64,000 nt of DNA from Burkholderiales bacterium PBB6 (GTDB taxonomy: Bacteria > Pseudomonadota > Gammaproteobacteria > Burkholderiales > Burkholderiaceae_C): assembly GCA_002255925.1 (NCBI GenBank), contig NKIH01000008.1, positions 55,698-119,697 on the forward strand. Direction: 5' to 3'. Numbering within the stretch: the first letter of the stretch is position 1; every line of letters begins with the position of its first letter. The translations under genes were made by a program, and so were the position numbers. Positions 20,546 to 28,944 of the stretch are shown one piece after another. The notes under the pieces were generated by a model that had not been told where the DNA came from, did no database searches, and was given only the letters and a program-made list of their open reading frames with translations.

Positions 20546-22573
20546 ATGTCTGCACAACTCTCCCAAAACCTGCTGCTGACGGTGCCGCTCGCGCCGTTGG
20601 TGGGCTCCGTCATCGCGGGCCTGTTCGGCAAGTCGGTGGGCCGTCGAGGCTCCCACTTCCTGACCATCCTCGGTGTGCTCGTTTCCTTCATCGTCTCGGT
20701 GATGGTGCTGAAGGCCGTCGCCGTCGACGGCGCGCGCTTCAACGCCACCGTGTACGAGTGGATGGTGCTCGGCCCGTTGAAGATGGAAGTCGGCTTCCTG
20801 ATCGACGGCCTGACCGCCATGATGATGTGCGTGGTGACCTTCGTGTCGCTGATGGTGCACATCTACACCATCGGCTACATGGAAGAGGACCCTGGCTACC
20901 AGCGCTTCTTCTCGTACATCTCGCTGTTCACCTTCTCGATGCTCATGCTGGTCATGAGCAACAACTTCCTGCAGCTGTTCTTCGGCTGGGAAGCGGTGGG
21001 CCTGGTGTCGTACCTGCTGATCGGTTTCTGGTTCAAGAAGCCCACGGCGATCTTCGCGAACATGAAGGCCTTCCTGGTCAACCGTGTTGGTGACTTCGGC
21101 TTCATCCTGGGCATCGGCCTGGTGCTGGCCTACACCGGTTCGCTGAACTACACGGAAGTGTTTGCCAAGTCGGGTGAGTTGTCGAAGCTGATCTTCCCGG
21201 GCACCGACTGGGCGCTGCTGACCGTGACCTGCATCTGCCTGTTCATCGGTGCGATGGGCAAGTCGGCGCAGTTCCCGCTGCACGTCTGGCTGCCTGATTC
21301 GATGGAAGGCCCGACCCCGATCTCCGCGCTGATCCACGCCGCCACCATGGTGACGGCCGGCATCTTCATGGTCACCCGCATGTCGCCGCTGTTCGAGCTG
21401 AGCGACACCGCACTGAACTTCATCCTGGCGATCGGCTCGATCACGGCGCTGTTCATGGGCTTCCTGGGCATCATCCAGAACGACATCAAGCGTGTCGTGG
21501 CCTACTCCACGCTGTCGCAGCTCGGTTACATGACCGTCGCTCTCGGCGTGTCGGCCTACAACGTGGCCGTGTTCCACCTGATGACCCACGCCTTCTTCAA
21601 GGCGCTGCTGTTCCTCGCAGCAGGCTCGGTCATCATCGGCATGCACCACGACCAGGACATCCGCAACATGGGCGGCCTGCGCAAGCGCATGCCCATCACC
21701 TGGATCACCTCGCTGCTGGGCTCGCTCGCCCTGATCGGCACGCCGTTCTTCGCCGGTTTCTACTCGAAGGACTCGATCATCGAAGCCGTGGGTGCCAGCC
21801 ACCTGCCGGCCGCCGGGTTCGCCCAGTTCGCCGTGATCGCCGGTGTGTTCGTCACTGCGTTCTACTCGTTCCGGATGTACTTCCTCGTCTTCCACGGCAA
21901 GGAACACTTCCACCACAAGCCGTTCCCGGGTGAGCATGATCACCATGACGACGATCACCATGAGCCGCACGTGCCGCATGAGTCGCCGTGGGTGGTGACG
22001 GCGCCGCTGGTCCTGCTGGCGATCCCGTCGGTGGTCATCGGTTTCCTGACGATCCAGCCGATGCTCTATGGTGACCTGCTGAAGGACGCCATCTTCGTGA
22101 ACCACGAAGCGCACCACGCCATGGAAGAGCTGGCGCATGAGTTCCACGGCGCCACCGCCATGGGCCTGCACGCGCTGAGCACGCTGCCGTTCTGGCTGGC
22201 ACTGGCGGGTGTGGCTGTCTCGTACTTCTTCTACATGGTCAAGCCGGAGATCCCGGCCGCGATCGGCCGCGCACTGTCGCCGCTGGTTCGTGTCATGGAG
22301 AACAAGTACTACCTCGACTGGATCAACGAAAACATCCTGGCTGCTGGTGCCCGCAAGTTGGGTCTGGGCCTCTGGAAGATTGGTGATGTTGCGCTGATTG
22401 ACGGTGCCGTGGTGAACGGTTCCGCCAACGCAGTGGGTGTATTCGCGCGCATCGTGCGCACCGTGCAGACCGGCTACCTGTCGTTCTATGCACTGGTCAT
22501 GGTGTTGGGCATCTTTGGTCTGATGACCTGGCAGCTGTGGCCCTACCTGATGAGCCAGATCGTTGGCCATTAA
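20546..22573 (+). CDS. nuoL: NADH-quinone oxidoreductase subunit L
   Basis: This is the distal antiporter-like proton-pumping subunit with its long lateral helix (675 residues). Key parts are NNFLQLFFGWEAVGLVSYLL with the conserved Glu, and GKSAQFPLHVWLPDSMEGP with the channel Lys. HAATMVTAGIF follows. A histidine-rich soluble loop (GEHDHHDDDHHEPHVPHE, about residues 455-475) interrupts the usual fold between helices. Confidence 0.97.
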   Translation: MSAQLSQNLLLTVPLAPLVGSVIAGLFGKSVGRRGSHFLTILGVLVSFIVSVMVLKAVAVDGARFNATVYEWMVLGPLKMEVGFLIDGLTAMMMCVVTFVSLMVHIYTIGYMEEDPGYQRFFSYISLFTFSMLMLVMSNNFLQLFFGWEAVGLVSYLLIGFWFKKPTAIFANMKAFLVNRVGDFGFILGIGLVLAYTGSLNYTEVFAKSGELSKLIFPGTDWALLTVTCICLFIGAMGKSAQFPLHVWLPDSMEGPTPISALIHAATMVTAGIFMVTRMSPLFELSDTALNFILAIGSITALFMGFLGIIQNDIKRVVAYSTLSQLGYMTVALGVSAYNVAVFHLMTHAFFKALLFLAAGSVIIGMHHDQDIRNMGGLRKRMPITWITSLLGSLALIGTPFFAGFYSKDSIIEAVGASHLPAAGFAQFAVIAGVFVTAFYSFRMYFLVFHGKEHFHHKPFPGEHDHHDDDHHEPHVPHESPWVVTAPLVLLAIPSVVIGFLTIQPMLYGDLLKDAIFVNHEAHHAMEELAHEFHGATAMGLHALSTLPFWLALAGVAVSYFFYMVKPEIPAAIGRALSPLVRVMENKYYLDWINENILAAGARKLGLGLWKIGDVALIDGAVVNGSANAVGVFARIVRTVQTGYLSFYALVMVLGIFGLMTWQLWPYLMSQIVGH

Positions 22574-22591
22574 AGAGGGCGGAGAACAAGA

Positions 22592-24067
22592 ATGGGTCTT
22601 TTGAGCGTTGCCATCTGGTTGCCGATTGCTTTCGGCACCCTCCTGCTGGCCCTTGGCAGTGACAAGCAGGCGGGCACTGCCCGCTGGATTGCACTTGCCG
22701 GAGCGGTGCTGGCGTTTGTTGTCACCTTGCCGCTGATCAGTGGGTTCGACCCCGGTTCTGCGGCCTTGCAGTTCCAGGAAAATCTGGTCTGGATCGAGCG
22801 CTTCAATGTGCGCTACCACCTGGGTGTCGACGGCATCTCGGTGTGGTTCGTGCTGCTCACGGCGTTCATCACGGTCATCGTGGTGATTGCCGGCTGGGAA
22901 GTCATCACGGACCGGGCGCACCAGTACCTGGGCGCCTTCCTGATCCTGTCGGGCCTGATGGTGGGCGTGTTCTCGGCAGCCGACGGCCTGCTGTTCTACG
23001 TCTTTTTCGAAGCCACGCTGATCCCGATGTACATCATCATCGGCATCTGGGGCGGCCCGCGTCGCGTCTACGCAGCGTTCAAGTTCTTTCTGTACACGCT
23101 GCTCGGCTCGCTGCTGATGCTGATCGCGCTGATCTTCCTGTACTACAAGTCGGGTGGCAGCTTCGACATCGCCACCTGGCACAAGCTGCCGCTGGGCATG
23201 CCTGCGCAGACGCTGCTCTTCTTCGCGTTCTTCGCCGCCTTCTCGGTGAAGGTGCCGATGTGGCCTGTGCACACCTGGCTGCCGGATGCCCACGTGGAGG
23301 CCCCGACCGGTGGCTCCGTGGTGCTGGCCGCCATCATGTTGAAGCTGGGCGCCTATGGTTTCCTGCGCTTTTCCATGCCGATCGCGCCGGACGCCAGCCA
23401 TGAATACGCCTGGCTGATCATCACGCTGAGCCTGGTTGCCGTGATCTACATCGGCCTGGTGGCGATGGTGCAGCAGGACATGAAGAAGCTCGTGGCTTAT
23501 TCGTCGATTGCGCACATGGGTTTTGTCACCCTGGGCTTCTTCATCTTCAACGAACTCGGCGTGGCCGGCGGCATCGTGCAGATGATCTCGCACGGCTTCG
23601 TGTCGGGCGCGATGTTCCTGTCGATCGGCGTGCTCTACGACCGCGTCCACTCGCGTGAGATCGCCGACTACGGCGGCGTGGTCAACACCATGCCCAAGTT
23701 CGCTGCCTTCGCGCTGCTGTTCTCGATGGCCAACTGCGGCCTGCCGGGCACCGCAGGCTTCATCGGTGAATGGATGGTGATCCTGGGCGCCGTGCAGTTC
23801 AATTTCTGGATCGGAGCCCTGTCGGCCACCGCCCTGATCTTTGGTGCAGCCTACACCCTGTGGATGTACAAGCGCGTGTACTTCGGTGAGATCACCAATG
23901 ACCACGTCCGTACCCTGGAAGACATCAACGCACGTGAATTCCTGATGCTCGCCGTGCTGGCCGTGGCGGTGCTGTGGATGGGCTTGTATCCGAAGCCCTT
24001 CACCGATGTGATGCACGTGTCGGTCACCGAGCTGCTCAAGCACGTGGCCACGTCGAAGTTGAACTGA
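22592..24067 (+). CDS. nuoM: NADH-quinone oxidoreductase subunit M
   Basis: This is the second antiporter-like pump subunit, 491 residues with about 14 helices. The channel lysine region is KVPMWPVHTWLPDAHVEAP, and the essential Glu lies in FYVFFEATLIPMYI-like LFYVFFEATLIPM. It follows nuoL by 18 bases. Confidence 0.97.
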   Translation: MGLLSVAIWLPIAFGTLLLALGSDKQAGTARWIALAGAVLAFVVTLPLISGFDPGSAALQFQENLVWIERFNVRYHLGVDGISVWFVLLTAFITVIVVIAGWEVITDRAHQYLGAFLILSGLMVGVFSAADGLLFYVFFEATLIPMYIIIGIWGGPRRVYAAFKFFLYTLLGSLLMLIALIFLYYKSGGSFDIATWHKLPLGMPAQTLLFFAFFAAFSVKVPMWPVHTWLPDAHVEAPTGGSVVLAAIMLKLGAYGFLRFSMPIAPDASHEYAWLIITLSLVAVIYIGLVAMVQQDMKKLVAYSSIAHMGFVTLGFFIFNELGVAGGIVQMISHGFVSGAMFLSIGVLYDRVHSREIADYGGVVNTMPKFAAFALLFSMANCGLPGTAGFIGEWMVILGAVQFNFWIGALSATALIFGAAYTLWMYKRVYFGEITNDHVRTLEDINAREFLMLAVLAVAVLWMGLYPKPFTDVMHVSVTELLKHVATSKLN

Positions 24068-24086
24068 CGTTGCCGGGATGCACACC

Positions 24087-25589
24087 ATGAATCAAATGAA
24101 CTGGCTCGTTGTTTCTCCTGAAATCCTGTTGCTGGTGGCGGCTTGCGCCATCGCACTGATTGATCTTTTCCTGACCGACCCGAAGCGCCGCACCACCTTC
24201 TGGCTGACGCAGCTGACGCTGGCCGCCTTTGCGCTCATGCATGGCAGCATGCTGAGCCAGGGCCTGGGCGCCAACGGCGCTGCAGCCTCGGTATACGGCA
24301 TGCAAGGCCTGGTGGTCTCTGACCCGATGGGCCACCTGCTGGCCCTGTGCGCTGGCATCGCCATGATGATGACGCTGGCCTACGCGCAACCGTACGCCGG
24401 CAGTCGTGATCTGCTGAAGGGCGAGTTGTTCGTGCTGGCGATGTTCGCCTTGCTCGGCATCGCCGTCATGATCTCGGCCAACAACTTCCTGGTCATCTAC
24501 GTGGGCCTGGAGCTGATGAGCCTGTCGCTGTACGCCCTGGTGGCGCTGCGACGCGATCACGGCGTGTCCACCGAAGCGGCGATGAAGTACTTCGTGCTCG
24601 GCGCGCTGGCCAGCGGTTTCCTGCTGTACGGCATGTCGATGATGTACGGCGCCACGCACTCGCTTGACCTGCCGGAGGTGTTCAACGCCATCCAGACCGG
24701 CCAGATCAACGCGATCGTGCTGACCTTCGGCATCGTCTTCATCGTGGCCGGCCTGGCCTTCAAGCTGGGTGTCGTGCCGTTCCACATGTGGGTGCCTGAC
24801 GTGTACCAAGGTGCACCGACGGCCGTCACGCTGATGATCGGCGGCGCACCGAAGCTGGCTGCCTTTGCCATCACCATCCGCGTGCTGGTGGAAGGCCTCA
24901 GTGGCCTGGCGCACGACTGGCAGCAGATGCTGATCGTGTTGTCGGTGCTGTCGATGGCGCTGGGCAACCTGGCCGCCATCGCCCAGACCAACCTCAAGCG
25001 GATGCTGGCCTACTCGGGCATCGCACAGCTGGGCTTCATGCTGCTGGGCCTGACGCCGACCGTGATCGGCGCCAACACCCTGTCGGCCGCCAACGGCTAC
25101 AGCTCGGCCTTGTTCTACGTGATCAGCTATGTGCTGACCACGCTGGGCACGTTCGGTCTGATCATGTTCCTGAGCCGCGCTGGTTTCGAGAGCGAGGAAG
25201 TCAGCGATCTGGCCGGTCTGGGCCGCCGCAGCCCCTGGCTGGCTGGCGTGATGACCGTGTTCATGTTCTCGCTGGCTGGCGTGCCACCGATGGTGGGCTT
25301 CTACGCCAAGTTCGCCATCCTGCAGGCGCTGGTGACGACGGCCGATCCGGCCTACATCACCCTGGCCGTGGTGGCCGTGCTGCTGTCGCTGATCGGTGCG
25401 TTCTACTACCTGCGCATCGTCAAGGTCATGTACTTCGACGAGCCCACCAATGACGCGCCCGCGCCTCAGCACGGTGGCCTGGGCATCCTGCTGGCCTTCA
25501 ACGGCGCTGCTGCGCTGGTGCTGGGTCTGCTGCCCGACGGCCTGATGGCCCTGTGCCGTGACGTCATCGTCGCTGCACTGGCCGGCTGA
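24087..25589 (+). CDS. nuoN: NADH-quinone oxidoreductase subunit N
   Basis: This is the third antiporter-like pump subunit (500 residues). Signatures are NNFLVIYVGLELMSLSLYAL, FKLGVVPFHMWVPDVYQGAP and NLKRMLAYSGIAQLGFML. ATG 24087 is taken as the start because MNQMNW fits the family; an ATG at 24078 adds only three residues. Confidence 0.96.
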   Translation: MNQMNWLVVSPEILLLVAACAIALIDLFLTDPKRRTTFWLTQLTLAAFALMHGSMLSQGLGANGAAASVYGMQGLVVSDPMGHLLALCAGIAMMMTLAYAQPYAGSRDLLKGELFVLAMFALLGIAVMISANNFLVIYVGLELMSLSLYALVALRRDHGVSTEAAMKYFVLGALASGFLLYGMSMMYGATHSLDLPEVFNAIQTGQINAIVLTFGIVFIVAGLAFKLGVVPFHMWVPDVYQGAPTAVTLMIGGAPKLAAFAITIRVLVEGLSGLAHDWQQMLIVLSVLSMALGNLAAIAQTNLKRMLAYSGIAQLGFMLLGLTPTVIGANTLSAANGYSSALFYVISYVLTTLGTFGLIMFLSRAGFESEEVSDLAGLGRRSPWLAGVMTVFMFSLAGVPPMVGFYAKFAILQALVTTADPAYITLAVVAVLLSLIGAFYYLRIVKVMYFDEPTNDAPAPQHGGLGILLAFNGAAALVLGLLPDGLMALCRDVIVAALAG

Positions 25590-25597
25590 GCGTACGC

Positions 25598-25897
25598 ATG
25601 AACCAGACGATCTCGGTGTGGACGGTGCTGGTGGTGGCCATCGTGGCCGCCAACCTGCCGTTCCTCACTGAACGCATTCTGCTGATCGGCCCGCAGCGCG
25701 CTCCGCGCAAGGCGTTTGGCTGGCGTTTGCTGGAACTGGTGGTGCTCGGTGCGGCCACGCTCGGCATCGGCTTCGTGCTCGAAAGCTCGATTGGCCAGCG
25801 CGCGCCGCAGGGCTGGGAGTTCTACTGGGCTTTCGGTTTCCTGTTCACGACCCTGGCGTTTCCCGGCTTCGTGTGGCGCTACCTGCGCCGCCAGTGA
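25598..25897 (+). CDS. DUF2818 family small membrane protein
   Basis: This 99-residue protein has three hydrophobic helices. It starts MNQTISVWTVLVVAIVAANLPF and ends FPGFVWRYLRRQ. It matches the DUF2818 family, which is regularly encoded right after nuoN in Burkholderiales. It begins eight bases after nuoN, so it is read as the fifteenth gene of the operon. An accessory or assembly role for complex I is inferred only from position. Confidence 0.8.
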   Translation: MNQTISVWTVLVVAIVAANLPFLTERILLIGPQRAPRKAFGWRLLELVVLGAATLGIGFVLESSIGQRAPQGWEFYWAFGFLFTTLAFPGFVWRYLRRQ

Positions 25898-25902
25898 GAG
25901 CC

Positions 25903-26478
25903 ATGGCCGACGAGCATCTGATTGAGCCCCTGGTTGAAGCCCACCAGGTGTTCAAGGGCAGCTTTCTGGATGTGCGCCGCGACACGGTGCAACTGCCGAA
26001 GCAGCAGGGCCTGGCCACCCGCGAATACGTCCGTCACTCCGGTGCCGTGATGATCGTGCCCATCCTGGACGACGGCCGGCTGGTGCTGGAGCGCCAATAC
26101 CGCCACCCGATCGGCCAGGTGCTGCTGGAATTCCCCGCCGGCAAGATCGATCCGAATGAAAGCCAGCTGCACTGCGCCCAGCGTGAGTTGCTGGAAGAGA
26201 CGGGTTACACCGCTCGTGAATGGGCTTGCGCTGGCGTGATCCACAACGCGCCGGCCTATTCCACAGAAGGCATCGGCCTCTGGTTTGCGCGTGGCCTGCA
26301 GGCCGGTCCGCAGCAACTCGACCACGGCGAGCACATTGAAGTGGTGCTGATGGAAGAGGCTGAACTCGACGCGCTGGCCGGTCGGGGCGAAATGACCGAC
26401 GCGAAGTCGCTCATCGCCTTGATGTGGCTGCAGAAGTGGCGAGCCGGGCAATGGCCGCTGCACTGGCAAAGCGCCTGA
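25903..26478 (+). CDS. NUDIX hydrolase, ADP-ribose pyrophosphatase-like
   Basis: This 191-residue hydrolase has a complete Nudix box, GKIDPNESQLHCAQRELLEE followed by TGY (G-x5-E-x7-RE-x2-EE-xG). The preceding LEFPAGK is typical of ADP-ribose/NudF-type enzymes. These split nucleoside diphosphate derivatives such as ADP-ribose into AMP and ribose 5-phosphate. It lies five bases after the DUF2818 gene. The start at ATG 25903 removes an upstream stretch that overlaps that gene. Confidence 0.88.
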   Translation: MADEHLIEPLVEAHQVFKGSFLDVRRDTVQLPKQQGLATREYVRHSGAVMIVPILDDGRLVLERQYRHPIGQVLLEFPAGKIDPNESQLHCAQRELLEETGYTAREWACAGVIHNAPAYSTEGIGLWFARGLQAGPQQLDHGEHIEVVLMEEAELDALAGRGEMTDAKSLIALMWLQKWRAGQWPLHWQSA

Positions 26479-26500
26479 GCAGCCGGTCCAGGACATTCCC

Positions 26501-27079
26501 ATGAAGGTCTGGAACCTGCGCTGTGGCCAGGGCCACGGGTTTGAGGGCTGGTTTGGCTCTGAGGCTGATTACCAGTCGCAAATCGAGCGTGGTTTGCTTT
26601 CATGCCCGCTGTGTGGCGACCTGCACGTGCAGCGCCTGCCCAGCGCGCCGCGCCTGAATCTTTCCGGTGCACGCGATCGCCAGGAAGCCTCATCCGGCCC
26701 GCAGCAGCCCGCCAGATCTGGCGCTGCGGCTGTTGCATCTGGTCGCGACCGCACAACCGCCCAGACCGACGGCCAGCACAACACACCGCCAGGCAGACCC
26801 GGCACGCTGCAGCCCGGCGCCATCACGCCGCCCAACTTCGACGCGATGTCGGAGGCCTTGCAGACGCGTCTGCTGGAAGCCGTGCGCGAGGTGCTCGCGA
26901 AAACCGAGGACGTGGGTGAGCAGTTCGCCGACGAGGCCCGCCGCATCCACTACGGTGACGCCGAGGAGCGCGGCATCCGTGGCCAGGCCACCGCAGAGCA
27001 ACGCGCTGAGCTGGCCGACGAAGGCATTGATGTGTTCACGCTGCCGGTGCCGGACCTGCTCAAAGGCCCGACCCACTGA
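26501..27079 (+). CDS. DUF1178 family protein
   Basis: This 192-residue protein begins MKVWNLRCGQGHGFEGWF and has a CPLCG knuckle, so a small zinc-ribbon-like N-terminus is likely. A Ser/Gln/Pro-rich linker follows. The conserved C-terminal part (SEALQTRLLEAVREVL, FADEARRIHYGDAEERGIRG) matches DUF1178. Its function is unknown. It is often found behind the NUDIX gene and nuo operon in this order of bacteria. Confidence 0.82.
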   Translation: MKVWNLRCGQGHGFEGWFGSEADYQSQIERGLLSCPLCGDLHVQRLPSAPRLNLSGARDRQEASSGPQQPARSGAAAVASGRDRTTAQTDGQHNTPPGRPGTLQPGAITPPNFDAMSEALQTRLLEAVREVLAKTEDVGEQFADEARRIHYGDAEERGIRGQATAEQRAELADEGIDVFTLPVPDLLKGPTH

Positions 27080-27102
27080 GGTGAGCGGCGCCGCGCTGCG
27101 GC

Positions 27103-28515
27103 TCAATCCGGCAGCAGCCGGCCCGGGTTCATCAAGCCCTGCGGATCGAGCGCCTGCTTGATGGCCCGCATCATCTGCAACGCCACCGGTGATTTCCGCC
27201 GCGCCAGTTCCTCGCGCTTGAGCACGCCAATGCCGTGCTCCGCAGAGATCGACCCACCCAGCGCACTCACCCGGTCGTGCACCAGCGCATTCACGAGCGC
27301 CTCCTGCTCACGCAGAAAGGTGGCCGGTTCCACACCCTCGGGCGCCTGCACGTTGTAATGCAGGTTGCCGTCACCCAGGTGCCCGAAAGTCACCGGCCGG
27401 CAGCCCGGCAAGGCGGCTTGCAGTGCGGCATGGGTTTCGGTAACGAAGGCGGGAATGGCCGACACGGGCAGGGCGATGTCGTGCTTGATGTTCAAGCCGC
27501 TCAGCGTCTGCGCCCGGGGTATGGCTTCACGCAGCGCCCAGAACTGCGCCGCCTGCGACAAACTGGTGGCCACCGCGGCATCGGTGATGTCGCCACAGGC
27601 CAGGGCATCGCCCAGCAGTTCTTCAAGCTGCTGCTGGCCTTGCGCTTCGGTGGCTGCTGCCAATTCGATCAGCGCGGTCCAGGGCGTGGCCGGCAAGGGC
27701 GAACGCATCGGCGGGCACCACTGCTGCACCAGGCCCAAGGCGTGCGCCGACATCAGCTCGAAACCCGTCAAGCCGGCGTCCAGCGCGCGGCGGCTGCGGT
27801 CGATCAGACGGAGCGCTGCGTTCAGATCGCTGAAACCGGCCAGCGCGGTCATCACGGCCCCGGGGCGCGGGTGCAGCTTCAAGGTGGCGGCGGTGATCAC
27901 GCCCAAAGTGCCTTCGCTGCCGATGAACAGATCGCGCAGGTCGTAGCCGGTGTTGTCCTTGCGCAGGCCGCTCAGGCCGTGCCAGATCTCGCCCTGCGGC
28001 GTGACCACCTCCAGCCCCAGGCACAGCTCACGGGCATTGCCGTAGCGCAGCACCTGCGTGCCGCCGGCATTGGTGGCCAGGTTGCCGCCAATCGTGCAAT
28101 TGCCTTCGGCCGCCAGGCTCAAGGGGTAGAGCAGGCCGTTCTCTTCCGCTGCTGCCTGCACCTGGGCCAGCAGGCAACCGGCGTCGGCGGTGAGCGTCAG
28201 GTTGGCCACATCCACCGCACGAATGGTGCTCATCCGGCGCAGGCTCAGCACCAGTTGCTGGCCGGTGGTGTCGGGCACGCCGCCGCCCACCAGGCCCGTG
28301 TTGCCGCCCTGCGGCACGATGGCCACGCCCGCCGCTGCGCAGGCGCGCACCACGGCGGCCACCTCTTCGGTGCTGGCAGGCAGGGCCACGGCCAGGGCTG
28401 ATCCGGGCCAGCGGCCACGCCAGTCTTTTTCCCAGGGGCTCAGGTCGCCGTCTTCGCGAAACCCGGCAGCGCCGAGCAGCTGTCGCAGATGCGCCAGCAG
28501 CCCATCGATGCTCAC
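27103..28515 (-). CDS. FAD-linked oxidoreductase, D-2-hydroxyacid (GlcD/D2HGDH/D-lactate) type
   Basis: This 470-residue flavoprotein has a PP-loop FAD domain (VPQGGNTGLVGGGVP, then NCTIGGNLATNAGGTQ and GSEGTLGVITAATLKL). A FAD-oxidase C-terminal domain follows, with metal/substrate motifs FGHLGDGNLHYN and SAEHGIGVLKRE. The family oxidises D-2-hydroxyacids such as D-2-hydroxyglutarate, D-lactate or glycolate. Without a partner subunit, a single-chain dehydrogenase is likely. The GTG start at 28515 overlaps the stop of the upstream DUF2069 gene as GTGA, which supports this start over longer open reading. Confidence 0.88.
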   Translation of the reverse strand: MSIDGLLAHLRQLLGAAGFREDGDLSPWEKDWRGRWPGSALAVALPASTEEVAAVVRACAAAGVAIVPQGGNTGLVGGGVPDTTGQQLVLSLRRMSTIRAVDVANLTLTADAGCLLAQVQAAAEENGLLYPLSLAAEGNCTIGGNLATNAGGTQVLRYGNARELCLGLEVVTPQGEIWHGLSGLRKDNTGYDLRDLFIGSEGTLGVITAATLKLHPRPGAVMTALAGFSDLNAALRLIDRSRRALDAGLTGFELMSAHALGLVQQWCPPMRSPLPATPWTALIELAAATEAQGQQQLEELLGDALACGDITDAAVATSLSQAAQFWALREAIPRAQTLSGLNIKHDIALPVSAIPAFVTETHAALQAALPGCRPVTFGHLGDGNLHYNVQAPEGVEPATFLREQEALVNALVHDRVSALGGSISAEHGIGVLKREELARRKSPVALQMMRAIKQALDPQGLMNPGRLLPD

Positions 28516-28925
28516 ACCGCGGCCCCGTCCGGGCTGGCGGAAGACGCGGCCACCGCGGCAGCGCGCTTCAGGCGCCAGCGCACCTGCCAGGCGCAGGCCG
28601 TGAACAGCACGACACACAGCAGCACTTCGATCCAGGCCAGCACCTGGCTGATGCCGGTTTCACTGGTGCCGCGCACCAGGCCTTCGGTGCAGTAGATCCA
28701 GACCAGCAGGCTGACCCAGCGGTAGGTGTACATCCGGTGCTTCAGCAAACCGGCCAGGGGCAGCGTGAGCGGCAGCACTTTCAGGCTCAGGCTGCGGTTG
28801 CCGGTGGGGGCCAGCCAGAGCTCCCAGGCCAGGCCCAGAACGATCAGGCCCACGAGGGCGGCCACGGCCGCGATGCGGGTGCCGCGCACGACCGCATCGG
28901 CCTTCAAAACTACGGGTTCAGACAT
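28512..28925 (-). CDS. DUF2069 family membrane protein
   Basis: This 137-residue protein has four hydrophobic helices: AAVAALVGLIVLGLAWELWL, VLPLTLPLAGLL, YRWVSLLVWIYCTEGLVRG and VLAWIEVLLCVVLFTACAW. It matches DUF2069, of unknown function. It is the first gene of a two-gene unit with the flavoprotein and is divergent from yihY, whose start is only 20 bases away, so the two promoters must lie inside the opposing 5' regions. Confidence 0.82.
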   Translation of the reverse strand: MSEPVVLKADAVVRGTRIAAVAALVGLIVLGLAWELWLAPTGNRSLSLKVLPLTLPLAGLLKHRMYTYRWVSLLVWIYCTEGLVRGTSETGISQVLAWIEVLLCVVLFTACAWQVRWRLKRAAAVAASSASPDGAAV

Positions 28926-28944
28926 GGCTGGCATCATAGCCGCC

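Noticed and set aside
20405..24088. A 1227-residue open frame on the minus strand across nuoL and nuoM
   Set aside because: It is His/Gln/Arg-rich without domains, lies exactly antisense to two certain genes, and is the expected by-product of strong G/C preference at third codon positions.
24036..25472. 478-residue minus-strand frame across nuoN
   Set aside because: Antisense shadow with Gln/His/Arg repeats and no domain.
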